Source: Geothrix oryzae
GTDB taxonomy: Bacteria; Acidobacteriota; Holophagae; Holophagales; Holophagaceae
Assembly: GCF_030295385.1 (NCBI RefSeq)
Contig: NZ_AP027079.1
Span: 682,001-746,000 of the forward strand
DNA: 64,000 nt
Reading direction: 5' to 3'
Shown here: positions 1 to 10,309 of the stretch, piece by piece
How positions within the stretch are numbered: the first letter of the stretch is position 1
Layout of the letters: every line of letters starts with the position of its first letter
Made by a program: the position numbers and the translations under genes
The notes under the pieces: generated by a model
Database searches by the model: none
Seen by the model: the letters and a program-made list of their open reading frames with translations, nothing else
What the model was told of the DNA's origin: nothing

Positions 1-306
1 CCCGTCCCCATTCAGATCCGCCAGGGTCAGGTTGGCCGGCCCCGTACCCACGCCGAAGCGGGTGGGCAGGACGAAACTCCCGGCGGACCTCTGGAGCCGT
101 GTGGAGACATAGCCCTGGGTCGCCGCCCCACCCAGGTTCGTGGAGACCATGCCGAGGATGTCCGGCAGGCCGTTGGCGTCGATGTCGGCCACCGCGATGG
201 CGTTCACCAGGTAGCCGGAGGCGGGGCCGTTGGCATGATCTGAGCTTGAACATCCCAGCAGGGCGAGGATCCCGAGAGAACCGGAGAGCAGGGCGGGAAG
301 GCGCAT
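1..306 (-). CDS. FG-GAP/VCBS-type repeat lipoprotein, N-terminal fragment
   Basis: The first 102 codons of a gene that runs off the left edge. The N-terminus is a lipoprotein signal: a short basic start, a hydrophobic stretch, then the lipobox A-L-L-G-C with Cys19 as the lipidation site. After it come Asp-rich calcium-loop-like segments (ADIDANGLPD near residue 42 and LADLNGDG at the cut edge), spaced as in FG-GAP/VCBS beta-propeller repeats. It is probably anchored to the outer or inner membrane facing the periplasm or surface. Function and substrate are unknown. The ATG follows a GGAG-type ribosome site (AGGAGCTTCC before the ATG). Confidence 0.75.
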   Translation of the reverse strand, partial: MRLPALLSGSLGILALLGCSSSDHANGPASGYLVNAIAVADIDANGLPDILGMVSTNLGGAATQGYVSTRLQRSAGSFVLPTRFGVGTGPANLTLADLNGDG

Positions 307-418
307 GGAAGCTCCTGGAACCTGTGAAAACAAGGATGCGCGGCGGGCCGGATTCCGCAAGGGCGGGCTCAGGCCCGGACACCCCATGGACGCCGCGGGA
401 ACCTGGATGGTTGAGCCC

Positions 419-1777
419 TCAGATCTCCTCGACGCTCACCCGCCAGGTGACGAGCTCCCGGGGCAGCAGGGCAGGCCAGTAGGCCACGATCTCCTGGGCC
501 TTGGGACGGCCTCCGGCGAAACCGGTGACGCCCGCCGGGCCCGCCGTGACGAGCGGGGCGATCTCCCGGCCGAAGCGTTCCACTTTTTTCCGATCGGGGT
601 CTTTCACGCTGAGGCGCAGCACAATCTCGGCGGGATCCGCCGGGGCGGGTGCGATGCCCGCGTGCACCGTGCTGGCGCCCAGGAATTCGGCGTCCGTGTG
701 TTCGTAGTCGAAGCCCGCGGCCTTCAGGCGCTTCCAGACGATGTCCGCGCAGAGCTGCGCCTTCTCCAGGGCCCGGGGGCCGCAGAGGGTCAGCTGGCCC
801 GTGGCCTTGTAGCCCTTGAGGTAGGCCCCGCTCACCTTGAGAAAGGGCGTGCGGGGCTTGCCGGTGATCCCGCTGACGCGCACCCGGTCGGGTCCGGCCG
901 GTTCGAGGTGGATGCTCGTGAAATCCGCCACCACATCGGGCGTGATGTAGTTCTCCGGGTCGCCCATCTCGTAGACCAGCTGCTCGCTGACCGTATCCAC
1001 GGTGACCAGGCCGCCGGTGCCGGCGTGCTTGGTGATGACGAAGGTGCCGTCCTCCGCGACCTCGGCGATGGGATAGCCCACATTCCAGAGTTCGGGCACC
1101 TCCCACCAGCGGCTGAAGTTCCCGCCGGTGCTCTGGGCGCCGCACTCGAGGATGTGGCCCGCCACCGTGCCCGCGGCCAGGCGGTTCCAATCCTCCGGGG
1201 CCCACTTGAACTCGTGGATCAGGGGCGCCAGGGTCAGGCCCGGGTCCGTGCAGCGGCCCGTCAGCACGATGTCCGCGCCGGTGTCCAGCGCCTCCACCAT
1301 GGCCTGGGTCTGGAGGTAGACATTGGCGCTGAGGATGGTCCGCGGCGCGTCGAAGAGGCCCTCGCCGGTGTCCATGTTCGCCAGCTTCAGGCCCTTCGCC
1401 TCGAACTCGGGGAGCCGGGCCAGCACATCGTCGCCGGTCACGGTGGCGACCTTCAGGCCCGTGATGCCCAGCTGGCGGGCGACCTCCAGCACGGCGGCGC
1501 GGCAGGCCTCGGGGTTCACGCCGCCGGCGTTGGCCACCACGCGGATGCCGGTGGCCTTGAGCTGGGGCAGCACGCGCTTCATCAAGTCCACGAAATCGGT
1601 GGCATAGCCCAGATTCGGATCCTTCCGGCGCTGCTTCTGCATGATGGAGAGCGTGACCTCGGCCAGGTAGTCCAGCGTCAGGTAGTCGATGCCCCCGGCC
1701 TCCACCAGGCGCACCGGGGCGTCGATGCTGTCGCCCCAGAAACCTTGGCCATTGGCGATGCGGACGAGCTTGGACAT
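419..1777 (-). CDS. AtuA-family (DUF1446) protein
   Basis: A 452-residue cytoplasmic protein of the acyclic terpene utilisation AtuA family. The family hallmark is visible at the N-terminus (IANGQGFWGDS), followed by conserved stretches such as VVANAGGVNP and DIVLTGRCTDPGL. The family is named for citronellol/geraniol catabolism genes in Pseudomonas, but its biochemical activity is not established. No atu neighbours (carboxylase, hydratase) are present, so a terpene role cannot be assumed. The chosen ATG has GGAG six bases upstream; a TTG two codons earlier lies inside that ribosome site and is less likely. It is transcribed alone, 115 bp beyond the end of the permease gene on the same strand. 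Confidence 0.85.
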   Translation of the reverse strand: MSKLVRIANGQGFWGDSIDAPVRLVEAGGIDYLTLDYLAEVTLSIMQKQRRKDPNLGYATDFVDLMKRVLPQLKATGIRVVANAGGVNPEACRAAVLEVARQLGITGLKVATVTGDDVLARLPEFEAKGLKLANMDTGEGLFDAPRTILSANVYLQTQAMVEALDTGADIVLTGRCTDPGLTLAPLIHEFKWAPEDWNRLAAGTVAGHILECGAQSTGGNFSRWWEVPELWNVGYPIAEVAEDGTFVITKHAGTGGLVTVDTVSEQLVYEMGDPENYITPDVVADFTSIHLEPAGPDRVRVSGITGKPRTPFLKVSGAYLKGYKATGQLTLCGPRALEKAQLCADIVWKRLKAAGFDYEHTDAEFLGASTVHAGIAPAPADPAEIVLRLSVKDPDRKKVERFGREIAPLVTAGPAGVTGFAGGRPKAQEIVAYWPALLPRELVTWRVSVEEI

Positions 1778-1892
1778 CTTCAACTCCGATCGAGACGGAC
1801 GATCAGTCTACTCGTACGGGAGGAATAGATGGGACGGGGCCCCATCCGCTCTGGGGGTTGTCGGCGGAACCGCGGGATCCCAAGGCGGGGAG

Positions 1893-3115
<1,223 letters not shown>

Positions 3116-3116
<1 letters not shown>

Positions 3117-4363
3117 TATTTTTTCGTGTCCTTGACCTTCGCCAGGTCGCTGTCCGACCGGGCGCGCAGCGTCACCGTGGCCTTGTCCTTCAGCTCCTTC
3201 AGCTTCCGGATGGGCCCCGTGAGCACTTTGTCACCCTCGGCCAGGCCCTCCTTGAGCTCGAAGAACTGGGTGTTGGCGATGCCCACCTGCACGGTCCGCT
3301 CCTGGGCCTTGCCGCCCTTGAAGACCATGACGATGTTGCGGGTCATGGGGGCCAGGAGGCCCTGCTTCTGGGCCTCGTCGGGATTCCCCTCGCGCTCGAG
3401 CACGGCCTGCAGGGGGACGCGCAGCACGCCCTTGGCCTCGCGGGTGAGGATCACGGCGCGGGTGCTCATGCCGGGCCGCAGCTGGCCCAGGTCCGACGCC
3501 TGGCCCTGGAGCAGCACCTTCACCTTGTAGAGGTTGGCGTCCGTGCCCGTCTTTTCCGTGCCCGTGGCCACCTCGATGACGGAGCCCGGGAAGACCTTCC
3601 CCGGCAGCGACTCCACGGTGACCTGGGCGGTCTGGCCCACCTTCGTGCGCACCACTTCGCTTTCGTTGACCTTGATCTCCGCCTGCATCTCGCTCATGTC
3701 GGAGATGACCATCAGCGTGGCGCCCGGCAGGTTGCTCATGCCGGGAATGGCGGTCTCGCCCTTTTCCGCCTTCAGGCTCGTGACCCGGCCCGTGATGGGC
3801 GCGCGCAGGGTGGCCTTGGACAGGCCGTCCTGCATGGCCTTCAGGTTGGCATCGCTCTGGGCGACATTGGCCCGGGCGCTGTTGTAGGAGAGGACGGCGC
3901 TCTCCTTGGCGAGCTTCTGCTGGCGGAAGTCCTCGTCCGACATGAGGCCCTGCTGGCGCAGGGCCTCGTAGCGCGGGAAGCTGTCCACGGCGCGGCGCAT
4001 GGCGGCCTCGAGGCGGGAGGCGTCCTGCCGCGCGGCCTCAAGCAGGCCCTGGGCCTGGGCCAGGGCCTGCTTGAGGCGCTCCTGGTCGATGCTGACGAGC
4101 AGGTCGCCCGCCTTCACATCCTGGCCGTCCTTCACATGGATGGCCTTGATCTCGCCGGCCACGGAGGTGCCGATGTTGATCTGGGTCTTGGCGCGGATCT
4201 CGCCGCTGGCGCTGATGGTCTCGCGGATGTCGCCGCGGCCCACCGCATCCCAGGAATAGGCGCTGTCCTCATCCTTGGCGCCGCCGAAGGCGATGCCGAG
4301 AACGATCAGGATGACGAGGGCGGCGGCCCCGCCGAGCAGGAGCTTGGTGTTCCGGGACGCCAT
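3116..4363 (-). CDS. Periplasmic adaptor subunit (MacA/RND membrane-fusion type)
   Basis: A 415-residue membrane-fusion protein. An N-terminal membrane anchor (about residues 8-27) is followed by a barrel-sandwich/lipoyl half (INIGTSVAGEI, VKDGQDVKAGDLL), an alpha-helical hairpin rich in Ala/Gln/Arg (about 110-180), the second lipoyl half (APITGRVTSLKAEKGE) and beta-barrel segments. It bridges the inner-membrane permease and an outer-membrane channel. The ATG follows directly on the TAG of the YIP1 gene, and its own stop overlaps the permease start by one base, so the three genes form one coupled operon. No outer-membrane TolC-like gene is adjacent. Confidence 0.92.
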
Positions 4364-5104
4364 CTACTTGGCTCCGAGGATGCGGAGGCCGATGCCGAAG
4401 GCCATGGGCAGGAGGACGCAGATGAGGGCCCCGGAGGTCTTCATGCGGACGAGGTGGCGCAGGGCGAAATAGGTCAGCACGGCCTCGGCCAGGTAGAACA
4501 GGTCGATGCTGTAGAGGAAGGCGTGGAGCTTGAGGTTCTCCACATGCATGAAGTAGCCCAGGGAGGTCGGGGCGAGCTTCTCGGGGGTGAGGCCGCCGAT
4601 GGGACGCACCAGGCAGATGACGATCAGGAGCAGGGTATGGGGCAGCCGCACCAGGGTGGGGACCACGGCGGCACTGAGGGCCTGTGGGTAAGAGGGGGCT
4701 TCGGCCTCGGGCAGGGCCTTGCCGATCAGCCAGTAGAAGAGCCCCACCAGGGCCATGGCCGCGGCGGTGCCGAAGAGGGCGCCGATGATGCCGAAGGGGA
4801 GGACGAACTTCTTCTGCATCTCGATGATCATGTCGATCTGCGAGGCCTGGACCTGGGGATTGCGCTCCAGGATGGGCCGCAGCATCTCCTCCACATCCAC
4901 CCGCAGGCCCCAGATCACCGTGACCACTAGGGCGGCCACGACGAGGACCCCCAGGGCCCAGCCCCAGCTGGGGGCCTTGTTGAGCTTCTGGAAGAGCTCC
5001 ACGGGGGCCGTGAAGACGCCGACGATCTGGTCGATGAGCCCGGGGGCCTTGGGGCGCGGTGCCTCGGGCTGGTCACCGTACAGGGAGGAGGACTGATCGC
5101 TCAT
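4364..5104 (-). CDS. YIP1-family integral membrane protein
   Basis: A 246-residue protein with a short hydrophilic, proline-containing N-terminus and about five hydrophobic helices (starting near residues 48, 100, 145, 190 and 222). The layout is that of the Yip1 domain family, whose bacterial members are uncharacterised. The start at MSDQSS is supported by GGAG six bases upstream; longer readings run into non-coding leader. It is the first gene of the operon with the adaptor and permease, joined without a gap, which suggests an accessory membrane role in that exporter. A second YIP1 protein lies at 19330-20163. Confidence 0.8.
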   Translation of the reverse strand: MSDQSSSLYGDQPEAPRPKAPGLIDQIVGVFTAPVELFQKLNKAPSWGWALGVLVVAALVVTVIWGLRVDVEEMLRPILERNPQVQASQIDMIIEMQKKFVLPFGIIGALFGTAAAMALVGLFYWLIGKALPEAEAPSYPQALSAAVVPTLVRLPHTLLLIVICLVRPIGGLTPEKLAPTSLGYFMHVENLKLHAFLYSIDLFYLAEAVLTYFALRHLVRMKTSGALICVLLPMAFGIGLRILGAK

Positions 5105-5246
5105 GGGGGTCTCCGGAGGCAACACCGTACTGGATAGGGGACCCCATTGTCCCATCCTTCCGCCCAGCGGCGGGAATCCACCGCCGGCCGGGCGGAGGGC
5201 TCCGGGGGATGGGCCATGACACTTCGTCAAGGAAGCCTTGAGATCC

Positions 5247-5275
5247 CTGACAATCAGGGCCCGCCGGCCTACACT
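5247..5275 (+). promoter_or_regulatory. Sigma-70-type promoter of rocD
   Basis: CTGACA (5247-5252), a 17-base spacer, then TACACT (5270-5275). This is a five-of-six match to the -35 box with optimal spacing, about 60 bp before the ornithine aminotransferase ATG and on its strand. Confidence 0.6.
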
Positions 5276-5334
5276 GGCTTTTTCTCGTTCGGCAGCCATC
5301 CATTCCCATCCCGCCATTCCATCCCGGAGCTCCC

Positions 5335-6549
5335 ATGGCCACCCTCGCCGCGAAATCCGAAGCGCTGATCCAGCAGGAAAACCAGTACGGCGCCCACAAC
5401 TACCATCCCCTCGATGTGGTCTGCACCAAGGGCGAGGGCGTCTTCCTCACGGATGTGGACGGCAAGAAGTACATGGACTTCCTGGCCGCCTACTCCGCCG
5501 TGAACCAGGGACACAACCACCCGAAGATCGGCGAGGCGATGATCGCCCAGATCAAGACGCTGGCGCTCACCAGCCGCGCCTTCCGCAACGACCAGTTCCC
5601 CCCGCTGCTCGAGAAGCTCTGCAAGCTCACGGGCTTCGACAAGGCCCTGCTCATGAACAGCGGAGCCGAAGCTGTTGAAACGGCCCTGAAGGCCATGCGC
5701 AAGTGGGGCTACGACAAGAAGGGCATCGAGTACGGCAAGGCCGAGATCATCGTGGCCGACGGCAACTTCCACGGCCGCACCACCACCATCGTGGGCTTCA
5801 GCACCGACCCCGACAGCACCAGCCGCTTCGGCCCCTTCACCCCCGGCTTCGTGATCGTGCCCTATGGCGACCTGGAGGCGGTGAAGAAGGCGATCAACCC
5901 CAACACCTGCGCCATCTTCATGGAGCCCATCCAGGGCGAGGGCGGCGTGGTCATCCCACCCGACGGCTTCCTCAGGGGCCTGCGTGACCTCGCCACGAAG
6001 AACAACTGCCTCCTGGTGCTCGACGAGATCCAGTCCGGCCTGGGCCGCACGGGCAAGCTGTTCGCCTTCGAGCACGAGGGCATCCGCCCCGACGGCATCA
6101 CCATCGGCAAGGCCCTCAGTGGCGGCTACTACCCCGTGAGCGCCTTCCTGGCCAACGACGAGGTCATGGATGTGTTCACCCCCGGCATCCACGGCAGCAC
6201 CTACGGCGGCAACCCGCTGGCCTGCGCCGTGGCCAGCGCAGCCCTTGATGTGTTGGTGGACGAAAAGCTGGCGGAGCGCGCCGCCGAGCTGGGCGAGTAC
6301 TTCGCCAAGCGCCTGAAGGACATGAAGTCCGACAAGGTGGAGCTGGTGCGCGTGCGCGGCCTCTGGGCCGGTGTGCAGCTCAAGGAGAGCGCGGGGAAGG
6401 CCCGCCCCTACTGCTACCAGCTCAAGGAGCGCGGCATGCTCTGCAAGGACACCCACGAGCAGATCATCCGTCTCGCGCCGCCCCTCGTGATCACCAAGGA
6501 GCAGATCGACTGGGCGGTGGATCAGCTGGAAGCCGTGCTTCAGGGCTGA
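5335..6549 (+). CDS. rocD: Ornithine--oxo-acid aminotransferase
   Basis: A 404-residue class-III PLP aminotransferase. It transfers the delta-amino group of ornithine to 2-oxoglutarate, giving glutamate-5-semialdehyde (which cyclises to pyrroline-5-carboxylate) and glutamate, in cytoplasmic arginine/ornithine catabolism or proline synthesis. Visible signatures are NSGAEAVETALKAMRKWGY, FHGRTTTIVGFSTD, EPIQGEGGV, VLDEIQSGLGRTG, and the Schiff-base lysine in ITIGKALSGG. Length and the early YSAVNQGHNHP motif match ornithine rather than acetylornithine aminotransferases. It stands alone behind its own promoter; no arginase or deiminase gene is nearby. Confidence 0.95.
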   Translation: MATLAAKSEALIQQENQYGAHNYHPLDVVCTKGEGVFLTDVDGKKYMDFLAAYSAVNQGHNHPKIGEAMIAQIKTLALTSRAFRNDQFPPLLEKLCKLTGFDKALLMNSGAEAVETALKAMRKWGYDKKGIEYGKAEIIVADGNFHGRTTTIVGFSTDPDSTSRFGPFTPGFVIVPYGDLEAVKKAINPNTCAIFMEPIQGEGGVVIPPDGFLRGLRDLATKNNCLLVLDEIQSGLGRTGKLFAFEHEGIRPDGITIGKALSGGYYPVSAFLANDEVMDVFTPGIHGSTYGGNPLACAVASAALDVLVDEKLAERAAELGEYFAKRLKDMKSDKVELVRVRGLWAGVQLKESAGKARPYCYQLKERGMLCKDTHEQIIRLAPPLVITKEQIDWAVDQLEAVLQG

Positions 6550-6647
6550 ATGACTGCACAAGTCACAATCTGATTACCCCATCCACGCCTGGGTGATGGG
6601 AAAATGAAGGACATCATCGGGAATTTCATAATCCCCGGAGTTCCTTC

Positions 6648-7052
6648 ATGTTGAAAACGATCCTGACTTGCCTGTTGGTCCTGGTTCCAGGGGCGGCGCA
6701 GCCGCCCCTGGAACCGGCCGGCGTCCGGGCCTCTGGGGCCATTCCGGGCTTCCAGGCCGATCCGGCGCCACCGGCCTGGCTGCGCCTGGATTCCCATCTG
6801 CTGGCGGATCCCGATTGCCGCCACTACAGCTACGAGGCCTATGCCGCTCCGGATGGCTGGCTGGTGCGCTACATCATGTTCCCGGAGGACCGGGAGGATT
6901 TCCGGGAGATCGAGCAGGTCTTCCTCTATCCCAAGAACCGGGGCAAGGCGGAACGGATTCCACCGGCATCGGTGCAGATCGAACCCCAGGCGGCCCAGTG
7001 GAAGGGGCGCACCTTCCGGCTGGTGGACCGCCGGGATCTGATCCGGGATTGA
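6648..7052 (+). CDS. Secreted hypothetical protein
   Basis: A 134-residue protein with a short hydrophobic signal peptide (MLKTILTCLLVLVPGAAQ, probable cleavage after GAA). The mature part contains aromatic segments such as HYSYEAYAAPDGWLVRYIMFPED and ends in a charged tail. I recognise no family. It is preceded by a leader with a CATAAT element and a weak GGAG ribosome site, and followed 75 bp later by the MOSC gene. Probably periplasmic; function unknown. Confidence 0.7.
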   Translation: MLKTILTCLLVLVPGAAQPPLEPAGVRASGAIPGFQADPAPPAWLRLDSHLLADPDCRHYSYEAYAAPDGWLVRYIMFPEDREDFREIEQVFLYPKNRGKAERIPPASVQIEPQAAQWKGRTFRLVDRRDLIRD

Positions 7053-7127
7053 TTCCGCGTCACTGCCCGCGCCACTCCCGCGTGGCAGGTCGTGGCCGTT
7101 TCCTGGACACTGGAGGAGGAGGCGCCC

Positions 7128-7592
7128 GTGACCCCAGGCCGAGTCGAGTCCATCCACCTCGCCGCGGAGGCCGAGGCCTCCATGCGCGGCGTGCCCGAAG
7201 CCACCGCCCTCGCCGGGGTGGGCCTGGAGGGCGACCGCTACGCCACCCGGGCGGGCAGTTTCTCCGCCAAGCCCAAGCCGGGCCGTCAGATCACGCTCAT
7301 CGAGGCGGAGGCCATCGAGGCGCTGGCCTTGGAGCTGGGCCTGGTCCTCGCCCCGGGGGAGACGCGCCGCAACCTCGTCACCCGCGGGGTGGCGCTGAAC
7401 CACCTGGTGGGCCGGGAGTTCACCGTGGGCGAGGTGCGCCTGCGCGGCCATGAGCTCTGTGAACCCTGCGCCACCCTCGCCCGAGTGACGGGCAAACCCC
7501 AGATCCTGCCCGGCCTCATCCACCGGGGCGGCCTGCGCGCCGAGATCCTGGACGGGGGTGTGATCCGCGTGGGAGATGCGGTCCAGGTCTGA
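7128..7592 (+). CDS. MOSC-domain protein
   Basis: A 154-residue stand-alone MOSC (MoCo sulfurase C-terminal) domain. Signatures are GLEGDRYATRAG, RQITLIEAEAIEAL, RRNLVTRGVALNHLVGREF, and the conserved Cys in LCEPCATLARVTGK. Proteins of this type are thought to carry sulfur or bind molybdopterin-related cofactors; no substrate can be named here. A GTG start is chosen because AGGAGG lies eight bases upstream; an in-frame GTG twelve codons earlier lacks such a site. No molybdenum cofactor gene is adjacent. Confidence 0.85.
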   Translation: MTPGRVESIHLAAEAEASMRGVPEATALAGVGLEGDRYATRAGSFSAKPKPGRQITLIEAEAIEALALELGLVLAPGETRRNLVTRGVALNHLVGREFTVGEVRLRGHELCEPCATLARVTGKPQILPGLIHRGGLRAEILDGGVIRVGDAVQV

Positions 7593-7671
7593 CGATCCCC
7601 AGAATTTCGGGTCGCCCGGTTCAACCGATCGCGGGTCCACGGCCTCCATGGAAGGGTTGGGGGATACCGCC

Positions 7672-8157
7672 ATGACGAGCCTTTTCATCCGATGGGACCT
7701 GCGCTTGACCTTCGCCGGAGGCCTCGCCCTGGCCTGGGCTGCGGCCTGGGCTTCGGCATGGACACCGGCCTGCGCCCAGAGCCCGGCGCCCCTGGTTCCG
7801 GCGAGCCGCCGCGTGGCCACCGCGCCGGATCGGGCGCCCGTGGCGCCTGAGGTGGCGGTGGAACGGCTTGCGGTCCAGCTGGGCCTGACCGACCCGCAGA
7901 AAATCCAGCTGAAGGCCATCCTGGCGGAGCGCCAGGAGCAGATGCGGGCCATCCAGGGCGATGCGTCCCTGCGTCCCTACCAGAAGCTCCGGAAAGCGCA
8001 GGCGGCCCACCAGGAATACGACCGGAGGATTCTCGCCACCCTGAACGACGAACAGAAGCGCCAGTACGAAGGGCTGGAAGCCCAGGCCAAGGAGGCGCTG
8101 AAGCGCCGGCGGCAGACCCGGAAGGAGTCTCTGGCGCCCAGCTACCCGGCGGACTGA
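7672..8157 (+). CDS. Secreted Spy/CpxP-like (LTxxQ-type) protein
   Basis: A 161-residue secreted protein. An Ala/Trp-rich signal peptide ends near ACAQS. A low-complexity linker follows, then a highly charged helical region beginning with VQLGLTDPQKIQLKAILAERQ and ending in KRRRQTRKES. The L-T-x-x-Q-like motif and helical content resemble periplasmic Spy/CpxP chaperone-like or metal-resistance proteins, but this is weak resemblance. The ATG was taken at MTSLF, eight bases after GGGGGA. Its last 16 bases overlap the end of the convergent MFS gene. Confidence 0.65.
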   Translation: MTSLFIRWDLRLTFAGGLALAWAAAWASAWTPACAQSPAPLVPASRRVATAPDRAPVAPEVAVERLAVQLGLTDPQKIQLKAILAERQEQMRAIQGDASLRPYQKLRKAQAAHQEYDRRILATLNDEQKRQYEGLEAQAKEALKRRRQTRKESLAPSYPAD

Positions 8158-9347
8158 AGGGGCTGGTCCCGGGGCGGCCGGGGGCCGTCCGGCGTCCGGA
8201 ACCGGGCCAACAGCAGACCGGCGCCCAGGGCGACCCCGAAGGCGGAAAGCCACACGGCGCGCGGGCCGGCCTTGGCGTAGGCCAGAACGCCCAGCCAGGG
8301 GCCCAGGGCCAGGCCGGCGGCGAAGCAGAGGGAAAGCAGGCCCATGTACTCGCCGCGCCGGTCCGGGGGCGCCAGGGTGGCCACGGCGTCGCTCATGGCC
8401 GGGAACAGGATCATTTCGCCGAAGGTCCAGATCACCGTGGTGAGGATCAGTGTGGTGCGGCCCGTGGCCCAGGCCGTCAGGCCGAAGCCCGCGGCAAGGC
8501 AAAGCGCCCCGACGAAGAGCTGCCGGCCGTGCGGCCACCGGGCCATGGCCAGGTTCAGCGAGACCTCCAGGGCCACGATGATCAGGGTGTTGACCGTGAA
8601 CAGCAGGCCGTAGAAGCGGCTGCCCAGGTCCAGGTCGCGCACCACCCACAGCGGCAGGGTGCCCTCGATCTGGAAGAACACCATCAGCAGGGGGACGAAG
8701 GGGAGGAGGAGGAAGGCCAGGTGGCGGTCCCGCCACGGGCTGGCGCCCCGCGCCTGCTCGTGATGGGGAGAAGGCCGGGGCGGCGTCTTCAGCAGCAGGC
8801 CCAGCAGGAGGGCCCCGGCCAGAGTGCTGAGTCCGTCGGTCCAGAACACCCAGGTGTAGCTTCGATGGGCGATGAAGCCGCCCACCGCCGGCCCCACGGC
8901 CATGCCCAGGTTCACGGCCAGCCGGTGCAGGGCATAGACGGCCTTGCGCTGCTCGGGCGGAGCGAGGTCCGCCAACAGGGCCATGGCGCTGGGCCAGAAG
9001 GCCTGGGTGAGGCCCGCCCAGAGGAAGATGAGGGCGAAGAGCAGCGGCCTGGCCGTGGCGAAGGGGAGCAGCAGCAGCAGCGTCCCCGACGACCAGAGGC
9101 TGGCCTTCAACACCTGGACATGGCCCAGCCGGTCCGCCAGCCGGCCCGAGAAGGGCCCGGCTGCCAGAGCTCCCGCGCCGTAGACCATCATGCCGAACCC
9201 GGCCTCGCCCGGCGTCCAGCGGCGGCCCTCGGTGAGGTAGAGCACCAGGAAGGGCAGCGCCATGGTGCCGAGGCGGTTGACCAGGGTGCTGGCGCACACC
9301 AGCCAGACTTCGCGGGGGAGGCCTCGGAGGCCCTTCCAGGGGTTCAT
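8142..9347 (-). CDS. MFS transporter (DHA1/MDR type)
   Basis: A 401-residue, twelve-helix major facilitator. The motif-A region between helices 2 and 3 reads GPFSGRLADRLGHVQVL, and an equivalent appears after helix 8. The N-terminal half is typical of small-molecule efflux pumps of the multidrug type (TLVNRLGTMALPFLVLYLTE). The substrate cannot be read from sequence. ATG at MNPWK is used; a GTG three codons upstream is possible because the ribosome site (GAG) is weak for both. It is convergent with the Spy-like gene and followed upstream, on the same strand, by the rhodanese gene. Confidence 0.88.
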   Translation of the reverse strand: MNPWKGLRGLPREVWLVCASTLVNRLGTMALPFLVLYLTEGRRWTPGEAGFGMMVYGAGALAAGPFSGRLADRLGHVQVLKASLWSSGTLLLLLPFATARPLLFALIFLWAGLTQAFWPSAMALLADLAPPEQRKAVYALHRLAVNLGMAVGPAVGGFIAHRSYTWVFWTDGLSTLAGALLLGLLLKTPPRPSPHHEQARGASPWRDRHLAFLLLPFVPLLMVFFQIEGTLPLWVVRDLDLGSRFYGLLFTVNTLIIVALEVSLNLAMARWPHGRQLFVGALCLAAGFGLTAWATGRTTLILTTVIWTFGEMILFPAMSDAVATLAPPDRRGEYMGLLSLCFAAGLALGPWLGVLAYAKAGPRAVWLSAFGVALGAGLLLARFRTPDGPRPPRDQPLQSAG

Positions 9348-9422
9348 GCCTTTCACTCTAGCGAAAGACCGGCGTTCTTCCCGCCCCGGGGCAGGGGGAG
9401 CGCCGAGGTCATCGGATTTTCT

Positions 9423-10250
9423 CTAGCCCCGGGCCCTCTCCCGACCGCTGCGGCACCACTCGCTCCAGCTGCCCACATACAGCGAGGCGCCGGAGAGGCC
9501 CGCCACCTCGAGAGCCAGGAGGGTGTGGCAGGCGGTGACGCCGCTGCCGCAATGGACGGTGAGGCGCCCGGGCGGTACGCCCCCCAGCAGGGCCTGGTAC
9601 TGGGCACGCAGGTCTCCGGGCGATTTGAAGCGGCCTCCGGGGCCCAGGTTGTCCGTCCAGGACAGGTTCAGGGAGCCGGGGATGTGGCCGGGGACGGGGT
9701 CGAGGGTCTCGTTCTCCCCGCGCCACCGCTCGGCGGAGCGCACATCCAGCAAGCGGCGGGTGGGATCCTGCCGGATCGCGTCCACCGCCTCCGCGTCCGC
9801 CAGGGGAAGGGCCCAGCGCTCCGCCGGGTACAGCCCGAGGGAGGCCACGGCAGGCACTTCGACAGTCACTGTCAAGCCGGTCTCGACGGCCGCCTGGAGG
9901 CCGCCGTCGAGCACGAAGACGCGCTCGTGCCCGAGGGCCCGCAGCATCCACCAGAGGCGGGCCGCGGCATTCCCCCCGCCGCTGGCATCGTAGACGACCA
10001 CCTCCGTGCCGGGATCGATGCCCCAGGCGCCCACCTGGGCCGCGAAGCGCGCCAGGGGCGGCAGGGGATGGCGCCCGCCCCGGGCCGGGTCATGGCCGGG
10101 GTCGGTGGCCGTGCTCAGGTGGCGGTTCAGGTCCGCATGGAGCGCGCCGGGCAGGTGGCCGGCAGCGTAGTCGGCGGAATCCTGCCGGGCATCCAGCAGG
10201 CGGACGCCGGGCAGGCGGAGGCGGAGATCGGAGGCGGACAGGATGGGCAT
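9423..10250 (-). CDS. sseA: Tandem-rhodanese sulfurtransferase
   Basis: A 275-residue thiosulfate/3-mercaptopyruvate sulfurtransferase with two rhodanese domains. Residues 1-130 form the inactive N-terminal half (LLDARQDSADYAAGHLPGA, VVVYDASGGGNAAARLWW). Residues 150-275 form the active half (LLDVRSAERW, GHIPGSLNL), with catalytic Cys234 in the loop CGSGVTA. That loop with G-S-G-V-T matches 3-mercaptopyruvate sulfurtransferases (SseA) more closely than thiosulfate rhodaneses. Cytoplasmic. A divergent thioredoxin-like gene begins 60 bp away on the other strand, so the two may share a sulfur/redox context. Confidence 0.88.
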   Translation of the reverse strand: MPILSASDLRLRLPGVRLLDARQDSADYAAGHLPGALHADLNRHLSTATDPGHDPARGGRHPLPPLARFAAQVGAWGIDPGTEVVVYDASGGGNAAARLWWMLRALGHERVFVLDGGLQAAVETGLTVTVEVPAVASLGLYPAERWALPLADAEAVDAIRQDPTRRLLDVRSAERWRGENETLDPVPGHIPGSLNLSWTDNLGPGGRFKSPGDLRAQYQALLGGVPPGRLTVHCGSGVTACHTLLALEVAGLSGASLYVGSWSEWCRSGRERARG

Positions 10251-10309
10251 CCCTCCAGTATGAAGCGGCTGCCGGCGGCAGTACCCTCAAGGCTGATCCT
10301 GGAGTCCCC

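Noticed and set aside
305-1828. Long plus-strand frame across the AtuA-family gene
   Set aside because: No recognisable family or ribosome site; the minus strand carries the family hallmark.
6581-6607. Terminator after rocD
   Set aside because: A CCCATC/GATGGG stem is present but short and not followed by a T-tract.
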